Source: JADJNW01 sp964526645
GTDB lineage: Bacteria; Bacteroidota; Bacteroidia; Chitinophagales; Saprospiraceae
Direction: 5' to 3'
Assembly (NCBI GenBank): GCA_964526645.1
Contig: CAZGJN010000011.1
Span: 30,051-94,050 of the forward strand
DNA length: 64,000 bases
Each line of letters begins with the position of its first letter. Position 1 is the stretch's first letter. The notes under the pieces were generated by a model. It worked only from the letters and a program-made list of their open reading frames with translations, was not told the origin of the DNA and made no database searches. A program made the position numbers and the translations under genes. This document shows, piece after piece, positions 1 to 8,779 of this stretch.

Positions 1-407
1 GGCGAAGGCAGTTGACGGATGTGCGAGTCCGCCCGCAAATCAGAGGTAGCCGAGATGCTTACGATGTGATCGCACCGATTTTGATAGATTTGCAGCATGA
101 AGAGTTTTGGATTTTGCTACTAAACCGAGCCAACAAAGTACTCAGTCGCGAGCAAATCAGCCTTGGCGGTGTGGCCGGCACGGTAGTAGATGCCAAAATC
201 ATTTTTCGCAAGGCGATTGAAGGCATGGCTTCTGGTCTTATTTTGGTGCACAATCATCCTTCCGGTAATCTGCAACCCAGCCAGCAGGATATAGAACTAA
301 CCAAAAAGCTCAAAAAAGCAGGCGAAACACTTGATATTTCAGTATTCGATCATTTGATTATAGCCAACAACAATTATTTTAGTTTTGCAGATGAACATTT
401 AATCTAA
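1..407 (+). CDS. radC: RadC-family JAB/JAMM domain protein, 5' truncated by the window edge
   Basis: This is the C-terminal part of a RadC/MPN+ (JAB1-like) protein. The reading frame is open to the left edge (codons run from base 3), so the true start lies outside the window. The metal-binding signature is visible as HNHPSG followed by PSQQD (His at 80 and 82 and Asp at 93, counting from the TTG at base 12), preceded by a Gly-rich stretch LGGVAGTVVD. RadC was named for DNA repair but its biochemical role is unsettled; in Bacteroidota it is a common chromosomal gene. The helix-hairpin-helix N-terminus that full-length RadC carries would be upstream. The family call is firm, the function is not. 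Confidence 0.93.
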   Translation, partial: RRQLTDVRVRPQIRGSRDAYDVIAPILIDLQHEEFWILLLNRANKVLSREQISLGGVAGTVVDAKIIFRKAIEGMASGLILVHNHPSGNLQPSQQDIELTKKLKKAGETLDISVFDHLIIANNNYFSFADEHLI

Positions 408-485
408 ACTATTCCAATGCAAATAGCGTTTTCAACCAATGTATAGATTTATTGTATCACCGCCCTGCCTATTGATGCATCAGTA

Positions 486-2240
486 ATGGCTACAAAAAAA
501 TTTGATTTCTCGCTTTTAGGTAAAGTTGTTGCTTTGGCAAAACCCTACAAAAGCGTTTTTGCTTTCGCAGCTTTGTTGGCGCTTATCCTGGCACCGCTCT
601 CCATCCTGCGTCCTTATTTGATAAAGGTCATGGTGGATGATTATATTTTTTTCTACGACATCACCGGCTTGGGCAGGATCGCCTTGATTTTAGTGGCTTT
701 ATTGTTGGTAGAGTTTTTTTTGGAGTACGCTTTCCACTACTCTACGGGCTGGTTGGGGCAGTCGGTTGTGCGCGACCTACGCGTGCGCGTGTTCAAGCAC
801 ATCAGCAGCCTGCGCCTGAATTATTTTGACCGCACGCCTATTGGTACTTCTACAACTCGTACGATCAATGACATTGAAGCGATCAACCAGATTTTTTCGG
901 AGGGTGTTATCACCATGATTGCTGATTTGTTGACCGTCATTGCGGTGCTGGGGATCATGCTCTACACTAGTTGGAAATTGACGCTGGTTTGTATGTTGAC
1001 ACTCCCTTTTCTGGTTATTGCCAGCTACATTTTTCAGAAAAAGACGCGCATTGCTTTTCAGATCGTTCGCACTCAAATTGCTAAGATGAATGCCTTCTTG
1101 CAAGAGCGCATCACTGGTATGCGTACGGTACAGATTTTTAATGCCGAAAAACAAGAAGCTGAAAAATTTAAGGCGATCAATCAGGAATATACCCAAGCCA
1201 ACCTCAAATCCATTCTGTATTATGCCATTTTTTATCCCGCAGTGGAAGTGATCGCGGCAGCTTCGCTTGGGCTTATGGTATGGTACGGCGCGCGCGGTGT
1301 GATCAGTAGCGATATCACTCTCGGGGCAATGATTGCTTTCCCGATTTATATCAATATGCTCTTCCGACCGATCAGGATGCTGGCCGATAAGTTTAATACC
1401 CTGCAAATGGGTTTGGTGGCTTCCGAAAGGGTTTTTGGTATCTTGGAGCAGGTAGAAAAAATTGAAAACAGCGGGCATTTAAAACCAGAGCAATTCAAAG
1501 GCGAAGTGGCGTTTGATCGCGTTTGGTTTGCTTACGATGGGGAGGAATATGTTTTAAAGGATGTCAGTTTTACCATTCGGCCCGGCGAAACGCTTGCCAT
1601 TGTAGGGAGTACAGGTTCTGGCAAAACGACCATCATCAGTATTCTCAATCGTTTTTACGATATTCAAAAAGGGAGTATTCGCATTGATGGCACGGACATT
1701 AGGGAGTTTGATTTGTACGCCATGCGGCGCAAAATCGGCTTGGTATTGCAGGATGTCTTTCTGTTTTCGGGGTCTGTTTTTGAAAATATTACCCTTCGCG
1801 ATGAGCATATCAGCCAGGAACAAGTGATCGAAGCTGCCAAAATGATTGGTGCACATGAATTTATCGAAAGACTGCCAGGTGGCTATCACTACCAGGTGAT
1901 GGAGCGCGGCGCTACGCTTTCTATGGGGCAGCGGCAATTAATCTCTTTTGTACGAGCATTGGTTTTTAATCCGAGTATCCTCATTTTGGACGAAGCGACT
2001 TCCTCGGTGGATCCCGAAACCGAATCGGTCATTCAATTTGCTATCGAGACATTAATCGCCAAGCGGACTTCTATCATCATTGCGCACCGCCTTAGCACGA
2101 TTCGCCATGCCGATAATATCTTAGTGCTGAAAAAAGGAGAAGTCCAGGAGTATGGCTCGCATGAGGAGTTGCTCAAAATCGAGAATGGACAGTACAAGCA
2201 GTTGTATGAAATGCAATTTTTGCAGTTAGAAGAAGCTTGA
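486..2240 (+). CDS. ABC transporter, fused permease and ATPase (MsbA/YheI-like exporter half)
   Basis: A 584-residue half-transporter that would dimerise in the inner membrane and export a lipid, drug or peptide substrate. Residues 1-310 form the six-helix exporter domain; the ATPase follows. Walker A is GSTGSGKT at 374-381, the Q-loop is LVLQDVFLF near 419-427, the signature is LSMGQ at 478-482 and Walker B is ILILDEATSSVD at 498-509, then the H-loop in IIIAHRLST. The signature has Met in place of the usual Gly of LSGGQ, an acceptable exporter variant. It starts at ATG 486, 78 bases after the RadC-family gene, and I see no strong promoter in that gap. The substrate cannot be told from sequence. 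Confidence 0.95.
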   Translation: MATKKFDFSLLGKVVALAKPYKSVFAFAALLALILAPLSILRPYLIKVMVDDYIFFYDITGLGRIALILVALLLVEFFLEYAFHYSTGWLGQSVVRDLRVRVFKHISSLRLNYFDRTPIGTSTTRTINDIEAINQIFSEGVITMIADLLTVIAVLGIMLYTSWKLTLVCMLTLPFLVIASYIFQKKTRIAFQIVRTQIAKMNAFLQERITGMRTVQIFNAEKQEAEKFKAINQEYTQANLKSILYYAIFYPAVEVIAAASLGLMVWYGARGVISSDITLGAMIAFPIYINMLFRPIRMLADKFNTLQMGLVASERVFGILEQVEKIENSGHLKPEQFKGEVAFDRVWFAYDGEEYVLKDVSFTIRPGETLAIVGSTGSGKTTIISILNRFYDIQKGSIRIDGTDIREFDLYAMRRKIGLVLQDVFLFSGSVFENITLRDEHISQEQVIEAAKMIGAHEFIERLPGGYHYQVMERGATLSMGQRQLISFVRALVFNPSILILDEATSSVDPETESVIQFAIETLIAKRTSIIIAHRLSTIRHADNILVLKKGEVQEYGSHEELLKIENGQYKQLYEMQFLQLEEA

Positions 2241-2247
2241 TGCCTTT

Positions 2248-2850
2248 TCACTGGTCTTTCCATTTCCACAAATAGCGGCAGGCGTAGGTTCGGTAGGGTC
2301 GCCAGCATTCGGCAACTTCTACCATGCGTTGCCTTAGAATTTTGCCTGTATCCGCTATGCCATATAGTTTTTTCATGGAATTTTGAATACCCAAATCATC
2401 CACCGGCAAAACATCGGGGCGGTTCAGCGTAAACATGAGAATCATCTCCACCGTCCATTTTCCTACCCCTTTAATCTGAGTAAGGTATCGAATGATTTCA
2501 TCGTCTTCCAGCGTTGACCAATCCTTGTCCAGGATATTTTCTTCCAGAAAAAAAGTCGCCACATGGCGCATGTAGCTCGATTTTTGCTGGGAAAGCCCCA
2601 CGGCGCGCAGTGTGGTCAGTTCCAATCGAAGTAGCTGCTCCGGCTGTGGTTGCCCGTTTTCAAAAAGCGCTAAAAAGCGGTTTTGAATAGTAGCCGCCGC
2701 TTTGACCGAAAGCTGCTGGGAGATAATAGAACCCAACAAATCGGTATAAACGCTCTGTCCTGTACCCCAATCGTAGGGTATCGTATGATCAATGACGGTT
2801 TTGAGTGTGTTGTCCTGTGAAAGATGCCGGATAATTTCGGGTGTCATCAT
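2248..2850 (-). CDS. DNA-3-methyladenine glycosylase, AlkA/HhH-GPD superfamily
   Basis: A 200-residue base-excision repair enzyme that removes alkylated purines. The helix-hairpin-helix is LTQIKGVGKWTVEMIL (about 123-138) and the catalytic Asp lies in PVDDLGIQ (151/152), the GPD part of the superfamily motif. The frame is open up to 2919, but the extra 23 residues are hydrophobic and unlike the family; the paired ATGs at 2850 and 2847 place the start directly before TPEIIRHL, which fits family length. It converges on the ABC transporter with only seven bases between stop codons. Confidence 0.92.
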   Translation of the reverse strand: MMTPEIIRHLSQDNTLKTVIDHTIPYDWGTGQSVYTDLLGSIISQQLSVKAAATIQNRFLALFENGQPQPEQLLRLELTTLRAVGLSQQKSSYMRHVATFFLEENILDKDWSTLEDDEIIRYLTQIKGVGKWTVEMILMFTLNRPDVLPVDDLGIQNSMKKLYGIADTGKILRQRMVEVAECWRPYRTYACRYLWKWKDQ

Positions 2851-2953
2851 TCTGGAAAGGTACAAAAAAATGGAAATCAGAAACAAAAGATTGCAAAAAA
2901 AATAGTGCCTTGCATTCAAAATACTGGGGCTCAGCGTTTGATAGGGGGAACGA

Positions 2954-3421
2954 TTAGCAGCCAGCAGTAAGCGCCGCAGCCTGTCTGCTAAAGCGTAATT
3001 CCAGATATTGAGCCTGGAAACCTATTTTCTTGAAAATTTTCAGTGCCGGATTTTTCGGTTCAATGTGGAAGGCAACATCTCCTTCGGCGTATTCGATGGC
3101 TCTGTGTAATAGTTCTTTTATAAAAGTTTCATTCTCTCGGTAATCCTCGTGGAAAGTAACATAAACAAAAAGGTGCTTCGGATTGTAGCCCTCCATACCC
3201 GTGCGGTTGGCTACGATGGCGGCAATAATACGCTTCCCTTCCTGGGCAGCCAAAATAAAACCGCCAAAAGAAGGTTTGTTTTTGATCGCATATTCAAGCG
3301 CCTCCCGAATATTTTGGCGGTTGGCGTTTTCGGTATGGTCATACAGAAAGCCTAACACCGCACTTTTTTCAGCAGGACTCATGCCTGTGAATGCGTCATA
3401 GAGGGTCGTCTCATGGCTCAT
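2954..3421 (-). CDS. GNAT family N-acetyltransferase
   Basis: A 155-residue protein with GNAT-like fold features: a central strand stretch HLFVYVTFHEDYRENE where acetyl-CoA would bind, then a helix KELLHRAIEYA, a strand VAFHIEP and the late motif NPALKIFKKIGF. That last Asn-Pro-Ala...GF pattern is characteristic of GNAT domains. The substrate is unknown. It lies upstream of the glycosylase on the same strand with about 100 bases between, so co-transcription is possible but not certain. The start ATG at 3421 is the first in frame. Confidence 0.85.
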   Translation of the reverse strand: MSHETTLYDAFTGMSPAEKSAVLGFLYDHTENANRQNIREALEYAIKNKPSFGGFILAAQEGKRIIAAIVANRTGMEGYNPKHLFVYVTFHEDYRENETFIKELLHRAIEYAEGDVAFHIEPKNPALKIFKKIGFQAQYLELRFSRQAAALTAGC

Positions 3422-3690
3422 TTTTAATCAGAGTTTAAATCGGTTTTCTCGTTTAGATTTCTTTAAGCGTCTAAAGTTAAATCAAAAACTTTCATTTTTG
3501 AAATTTTTTAATGTAAATTTTATGTGAAAAAACATTGATTATCAGCTCAAAACGCGGATTTGTATTACTATTCTAAAAATTTATTAAAATCTACAAGCCA
3601 ACAAAATTTTTAGGAGGTGGGCCCGGCGTATAAAATGTCAATCACTTGTCTTAATGTTTATTCTCTTTCCAATCCCATTGTTTTTTGATT

Positions 3691-3698
3691 TACTTTTG
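3691..3698 (+). promoter_or_regulatory. Bacteroidota -7 promoter element for the subtilisin gene
   Basis: TACTTTTG matches the Bacteroidota -7 consensus TAnnTTTG and lies 17 bases before the ATG of the S8 peptidase. No well-spaced TTG -33 element is visible. The rest of the 294-base gap (3422-3715) is AT-rich and holds nothing else I can name. Confidence 0.5.
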
Positions 3699-3715
3699 TA
3701 AAAATTTTTGTCTCA

Positions 3716-5482
3716 ATGAAAAATATAGTCCCATTGATTTGCCTTTGCGCCTTTGCGCTGAGCGCTCAGAGCCAGGGCTGGCAGCAGAAAGTTGATCCTG
3801 ATTTGCTCGCACAAACGGCTACCGGCAGGGCGGCTGAGTTTATCATCGTACTCACAACACAAGCAGACCTGACTCTTGCAAAAAAATTACAAACAAAGGA
3901 AGAAAAAGGTACTTTTGTTTTCCAAAAATTACAACAAACTGCGCTTCAAACGCAAAAACCCATCCTCCAAATCCTCCTTCAACAAAAAGCGCCGGCACAA
4001 CCTTTTTTTATTGTAAATGCGATCCTTTCCAAGGGGGATAAACAACTGATAAAACAACTGGCTGACCATCCAGATGTGGCACAGATACATTTCAATCCAA
4101 TGGTTCAGATGGAATATCCTTTCCTGGATAGAAGTACTAACGAAATTCAATATCGGGAAGGAATCGAATGGGGTATTGAAAAAATCAAGGCAGATCAGGT
4201 TTGGGCATTGGGCTACACGGGGCAAGGCGTAGTAGTGGGCGGTCAGGATACGGGCTACGATTGGGAGCACCCGGCTATCAAAGCGAAGTATCGGGGTTGG
4301 GATGGGCTTAGCGCCAATCATAATTACCATTGGCATGATGCGATCCACAAACTCAATCCAATAAACGGCGATACTACCAATGCTGCACTGAATCCCTGTG
4401 GGCTTGATTCCTCCATCCCTTGCGATGATGATAATCACGGCACCCACACCATGGGCACTATGGTAGGTGATGATGAAATGGGCAATAGAATCGGGGTGGC
4501 ACCTGGCGCTCGATGGATTGGGGTGCGCAATATGGAGCGGGGCTGGGGCTCTCCTGCTACTTACATCGAAGGATTTCAATGGTTTATCGCGCCTACCGAT
4601 TTGAACAATCAAAACCCTGATCCAAGCAAAGCGCCTCATGTGATCAATAACTCTTGGGGTTGCCCACCAGTGGAAGGTTGCAATCCTTTCAATTTCAGCC
4701 TGATGAATCAGGTCGTCAATAATGTAAAAGCAGCTGGTATTGTGGTAGTTACTTCTGCTGGCAATAGTGGTAGTGGCTGCAATAGCGTCAATACCCCCGC
4801 AGCGATTTTTGAAAATAGCTTTTCTATCGGTGCTTCGCGCCAAAACGATACGATTGCCGGCTTCAGCAGCAGGGGTACAGTTCTGGTGGATAGCAGCAAT
4901 CGGCTCAAACCCAATGTGGTAGCGCCCGGAGTAGGCGTTCGATCGGCTATTCGAGGCAATGCCTATGCTAATTTCAGCGGTACCAGCATGGCGGGGCCGC
5001 ATGTGGCAGGCTTAGTAGCACTGCTCATCTCTGCCAATCCAAAGCTGGCAGGGCAAGTAGAACAAATCGAATCTATCATAGAGGAAACGGCTAAACCTAT
5101 GCAAAGTGATCAAAATTGCGGCGGGGTTTCCGGTTTAGATACCCCCAACCCAGTGTATGGTTTTGGGCGAGTGGATGCGCTGGCTGCCGTACAAAAAGCA
5201 TTGCAACTATCAACGGATGCCGAGGAAGCCACTCAAAATATAGCCGTCGCTGTATTTCCAAATCCAACCGACGGGCGGCTTACTTTTCAAATAGAAGGGG
5301 TTTCGGGCGAAGTCGTATTGTCCTTGTTTAATACAGCCGGTCAGTTGCTACAGCAACACCAACTGGAAATGCAAACCGTTTTGCTACAACCAATTGATAT
5401 ACAAAACCTTCCTACGGGAATTTATCTATATCGCCTGAAAAACGGCGGCGCTATTGCAAGTGGTAGAATCGTGAAAAACTGA
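3716..5482 (+). CDS. Secreted S8 (subtilisin-like) serine peptidase with type IX sorting domain
   Basis: A 588-residue preproprotease. Signal peptide about 1-19 (ALSAQSQ junction), an I9-like inhibitory propeptide about 40-132, then the subtilase domain about 160-495. The triad is Asp178 (GQDTGYDW), His241 (DNHGTHTMG) and Ser424 (SGTSMAGPH), with the oxyanion Asn350 in TSAGNSG. The C-terminal 80 residues begin VAVFPNPTDGRL and end in IYLYRLKNG...RIVKN, a type A sorting domain, so the enzyme should cross the outer membrane by type IX secretion and stay on the surface or be released. Several Cys pairs around 228-236 and 316-322 may form disulfides. Probably a nutrient-degrading exoprotease. Confidence 0.97.
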   Translation: MKNIVPLICLCAFALSAQSQGWQQKVDPDLLAQTATGRAAEFIIVLTTQADLTLAKKLQTKEEKGTFVFQKLQQTALQTQKPILQILLQQKAPAQPFFIVNAILSKGDKQLIKQLADHPDVAQIHFNPMVQMEYPFLDRSTNEIQYREGIEWGIEKIKADQVWALGYTGQGVVVGGQDTGYDWEHPAIKAKYRGWDGLSANHNYHWHDAIHKLNPINGDTTNAALNPCGLDSSIPCDDDNHGTHTMGTMVGDDEMGNRIGVAPGARWIGVRNMERGWGSPATYIEGFQWFIAPTDLNNQNPDPSKAPHVINNSWGCPPVEGCNPFNFSLMNQVVNNVKAAGIVVVTSAGNSGSGCNSVNTPAAIFENSFSIGASRQNDTIAGFSSRGTVLVDSSNRLKPNVVAPGVGVRSAIRGNAYANFSGTSMAGPHVAGLVALLISANPKLAGQVEQIESIIEETAKPMQSDQNCGGVSGLDTPNPVYGFGRVDALAAVQKALQLSTDAEEATQNIAVAVFPNPTDGRLTFQIEGVSGEVVLSLFNTAGQLLQQHQLEMQTVLLQPIDIQNLPTGIYLYRLKNGGAIASGRIVKN

Positions 5483-5488
5483 GTTGAG

Positions 5489-5684
5489 TTAGCTTTTAGA
5501 AAATATAACAAAAAGCTGGATAGAGGCAATTGGCAAGGTGTGCAGGCGCATCCGCGCTTGTAGCCACACCGGAATCTCTTCCTGCTTATAATGCAGTGAT
5601 GCCATCAATCCCCAGATGCTCCCTAAAAGCACGCTGCTTCTTATGCCAATGCGTGATGGAATTAATGATCGAAAAATCCAACAT
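5489..5684 (-). pseudogene. Possible frameshifted short ORF downstream of the toxin-like remnant
   Basis: On the minus strand an ATG at 5684 opens a 32-codon frame (MLDFSIIN...GIDGITAL) that ends at 5586; the neighbouring frame then stays open with coding-like composition (LHYKQEEIPVWLQARMRLHT...) to a stop at 5489. A single-base shift near 5590 would join them into about 65 residues. The ATG overlaps the end of the preceding toxin-like ORF, the arrangement often seen for a toxin and its immunity gene, but no immunity family is recognisable. This reading is inference; it may be plain intergenic DNA. Confidence 0.25.
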
Positions 5685-6246
5685 TGAAAGTGAGTGTTAA
5701 GTTATTAATTGAATTATATTCATTAAGGTAATCCATAATTTTTATTTCTAAAGCTGCCAATGTAGCCTCGTGTTCTCCTGGAATCATAATATCTAACCTA
5801 CTATTATTAAAATTCATTCCATTCCAGCCATTATTCACGACTTGTTTGAGTTGGTCCAGCCCATTTTTCACACTTTGTTGTATTGAGCTCCAATTATTAT
5901 GTGGGTTTGCATTTTTAATCGTTTTTAACTGTACTCCCAGTCCATTGAGGTAAAAATCAATCCGACAATAATCATAAGCTTCAACGGTAGTGCCCAGCGT
6001 AAGAAACATTGATTCACCGCTCTACAACCCAAAAACATAGCCGCCAAATTTATAGAATCTTTCATCAGGTTTTTCAAGTATCCAAGTATTGTATTGTTTA
6101 TCAGGGCTAAGTCTTAAATAATCAATATTATTATCGGCGTTATCATTTAAAGTTACTCTTGCATCCATCTCAGTATAGTCGCACTTCCCAAGAAAATCCT
6201 GCCATCGTACCGGCGTGGATTTCAATCGTTGGTCTGAAAAATACAT
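5662..6246 (-). pseudogene. Nuclease-toxin-like protein interrupted by one in-frame TAG
   Basis: One reading frame runs from ATG 6246 to the stop at 5662 and is broken only by a TAG at 6024-6022, giving 74 residues upstream and, after four codons, an internal ATG (6009) opening 115 more. The downstream half has VEAYDYCRIDFYLNG then GVQLKTIK, reminiscent of the D...(E/Q)xK core of the small nuclease domains at the C-termini of polymorphic toxins, followed by a helical region with LDIMIPGEHEATL. The upstream half is not recognised. The region is clearly more AT-rich than its flanks, which suggests transfer. It may be a decayed cassette, a readthrough gene or two coupled small genes. Family assignment is tentative. 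Confidence 0.5.
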
Positions 6247-6277
6247 TAACTAAAAAATCAAGTTTATATAAGTTCAA

Positions 6278-6309
6278 TTTGTGTACATAGGGGCTTTTGT
6301 TTAGTTTTG
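6278..6309 (+). promoter_or_regulatory. Promoter of the PIF1-like helicase gene
   Basis: TTTG at 6278-6281, then 20 bases, then TAGTTTTG at 6302-6309, a full match to the Bacteroidota -33/-7 consensus. Transcription would begin near 6314, leaving a leader of only about a dozen bases before the TTG start at 6326. Confidence 0.65.
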
Positions 6310-6325
6310 TTGAAAAACATGTAAC

Positions 6326-8773
6326 TTGAACTACCAGTCGAATCCCCAATTAGAGCTTGCTTTTGAATATGTGAGCAATACGAACAAAAATATCTTCCTG
6401 ACGGGCAAGGCGGGGACGGGTAAAACCACTTTTTTGCAAAAGCTAAAGCAAACATCCATCAAGCGCATGGCAGTGGTAGCGCCTACGGGTGTGGCGGCGA
6501 TCAATGCCGGGGGCATGACGATTCACTCTTTTTTCCAACTCCCATTTGGTTTGTTTTTGCCTGAATATGCGCAGGAAGCTGCCCGACAACGGCGCTTCTC
6601 GGGCGAGAAAATCCGGTTGATTCAAAGTCTTGATTTACTGGTCATTGACGAAATCAGCATGGTGCGCGCCGATCTGCTCGATGCAGTGGATGATGTGCTG
6701 CGTCGCTACAAAGACCGGCAGCGTGCTTTTGGTGGGGTGCAATTGTTGATGATTGGCGATTTACATCAATTGCCCCCGGTGGTGAAGGACAAAGACTGGG
6801 AGTTGCTGCGTACACATTACGACACACCTTATTTTTTCAGTAGCAAAGCTTTGCAGCAAAGCGATCCGGTTGCCATCGAATTGAAACATATTTTCCGCCA
6901 AAGCGATCCGTTTTTTATAGAATTGCTCAACAAAGTGCGCGACAACCAACTCGATGCAAGTGTTTTAGAGCAATTAAACAGTCGCTATATCCCTGATTTT
7001 CAGGCTGCTGAAGGGGAAGCTTATATCACGCTGACTTCTCATAACGCATCTGCACAAGCCATCAATACAGAAAACTTATCCAGAATTCAAGCGGATTCTC
7101 ACTTTTTTAAAGCGGAGGTGTTTGGCGATTTTCCGGAACACGCCTATCCGACCGACAAGGTATTGGAATTAAAAACAGGTGCGCAGGTCATGTTTGTCAA
7201 AAATGATATTTCCCGCGAGAAGCGTTATTACAATGGCAAAATTGGGCAAATCGAACACATCAAGCGGGATGTCATTTATATCAAATGCCCCGATGACGAT
7301 GAGCTGATTGGCGTGTCGCCGGTAGAATGGACGAATGTAAAATACCACCTGAACGAAGCGACCAAAGAAGTTTCGGAAAATGTCATCGGCAGTTTCGTGC
7401 AATACCCGCTGCGCCTGGCTTGGGCGATCACGATTCACAAAAGCCAGGGTTTGACCTTTGAGCGGGCGATCATTGACGCGCAGTTGGCCTTTGCACATGG
7501 GCAGGTGTACGTGGCGCTGAGTCGTTGCAAGCGGTTTGAAGGGATTGTGCTGCGTTCGCCCATCGTTTATTCCAGCGTAAAAACGGATGCGCAGGTCAAA
7601 AATTACACCGAAGCCGCCGACCAAAACACGCCCGACGAAGCGCACCTGCACCAATCCAAACGCGATTTTCAGCAAGCTTTGATACGGGAATTGTTTGATT
7701 TTAATGTTTTGAAACGGTATTTTGAGCAAATGAATCGGGTGTTTCTCACCCACGAAAATACCCTCCACGCTGATGCTTTTCAGTTTTTTAAAGGGTTAAA
7801 AGTACAAGCTGAAACCCATGTTTTTTCGGTAGCCGAGAAATTTAAAGTACAATTGCAAAGCTATTTTGCCCATCCTGATTTGCCAGAAGAAAAAAAAGAC
7901 TTGCAGGAACGCATTCAAAAAGCCTGTGCCTGGTTTCTGGAAAAAATTGGCAAAGGATTATTGCCAGAATGCAGAAATCTCTCCATCCTCACCGATAATA
8001 AAGCCGTACAAAAAGCAGCGAGCGAGGCACTGGAAAACCTGCAACGCGAGTTGTTTACTAAAAATGCTTGCCTGGCTGCCATTCAAAATGGCTTTTCTAC
8101 TCGTGCCTACCTGCGCGCCAAAGCCGATGCCCAGTTGGATTTCAAAGCTACTTTGGTTGCCGCTCCACTCGCCGCCGGATTCGCCCATGCGCCCAAAAAT
8201 GCCACGCATCCTGAATTGTACGTTTTGCTGAAAAAATGGCGCGATGACACCGCCGCTGCCAGTGATGTAGAGCCTTATCTGGTGTTGCCCACCAAATCGC
8301 TGCTTGAACTCGTCGAGTTACTACCTGCCAATCTGGCTGCCTTAAAAAAAGTGAAAGGCATCGGTGAAGCCAAAAGTAAGCGCTACGGCACGGAGATTTT
8401 GGAAATGATTCAGGATTATTGCATTGCAAAAGGGCTGGAAGGCAAGCAGCTATCTTTGACAGAACCTACCAAAAAAGTAAAAATAGATACCAAAAAACTC
8501 AGTTTTGATTTATTTAAAGCTGGCAAAAGCATTGCAGAAATCGCCCAGGAGCGCGGACTTACGACTTCTACCATCGAAGGACATTTAGGACATTACATTG
8601 AGGCGGGCGAATTGGATATTTTTGATGTAATGGAAAAAGAAAAAGTAAATAAAATTGCAGCATTTGTAAAGGAAAATCCTACCGAACAACTCAGCCCGAT
8701 TAAAGAACACTTCGGCGATGCCTATTCTTATGGCGAGATCAAAATGGCTTTGTATTATTTGAAAAAAGCATGA
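6326..8773 (+). CDS. PIF1-like DNA helicase with HRDC-like and helix-turn-helix C-terminus
   Basis: An 815-residue superfamily 1B helicase. Walker A is GKAGTGKT (27-34), the DEIS box is at 108-111, then QLLMIGDLHQLPPV and the UvrD-like C-terminal motif TIHKSQGLTFERAIID followed by YVALSRC. After about residue 430 comes an extension with a helical linker, an HRDC-like module (LKKWRD...LPTKSLLELVELLP...KVKGIGEAKSKRYG) and a C-terminal helix-turn-helix (SFDLFKAGKSIAEIAQERGL). PIF1 relatives unwind forks, R-loops and G-quadruplexes. The only start compatible with the upstream stop at 6311 and a complete N-terminus is TTG at 6326, matching the promoter just before it. Confidence 0.93.
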   Translation: MNYQSNPQLELAFEYVSNTNKNIFLTGKAGTGKTTFLQKLKQTSIKRMAVVAPTGVAAINAGGMTIHSFFQLPFGLFLPEYAQEAARQRRFSGEKIRLIQSLDLLVIDEISMVRADLLDAVDDVLRRYKDRQRAFGGVQLLMIGDLHQLPPVVKDKDWELLRTHYDTPYFFSSKALQQSDPVAIELKHIFRQSDPFFIELLNKVRDNQLDASVLEQLNSRYIPDFQAAEGEAYITLTSHNASAQAINTENLSRIQADSHFFKAEVFGDFPEHAYPTDKVLELKTGAQVMFVKNDISREKRYYNGKIGQIEHIKRDVIYIKCPDDDELIGVSPVEWTNVKYHLNEATKEVSENVIGSFVQYPLRLAWAITIHKSQGLTFERAIIDAQLAFAHGQVYVALSRCKRFEGIVLRSPIVYSSVKTDAQVKNYTEAADQNTPDEAHLHQSKRDFQQALIRELFDFNVLKRYFEQMNRVFLTHENTLHADAFQFFKGLKVQAETHVFSVAEKFKVQLQSYFAHPDLPEEKKDLQERIQKACAWFLEKIGKGLLPECRNLSILTDNKAVQKAASEALENLQRELFTKNACLAAIQNGFSTRAYLRAKADAQLDFKATLVAAPLAAGFAHAPKNATHPELYVLLKKWRDDTAAASDVEPYLVLPTKSLLELVELLPANLAALKKVKGIGEAKSKRYGTEILEMIQDYCIAKGLEGKQLSLTEPTKKVKIDTKKLSFDLFKAGKSIAEIAQERGLTTSTIEGHLGHYIEAGELDIFDVMEKEKVNKIAAFVKENPTEQLSPIKEHFGDAYSYGEIKMALYYLKKA

Positions 8774-8779
8774 AGTCCC

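Noticed and set aside
3929..5002. 357-codon minus-strand open frame inside the subtilisin gene
   Set aside because: It is antisense to a gene with a complete catalytic triad; its composition is Ile/Arg/His-rich and matches no family.
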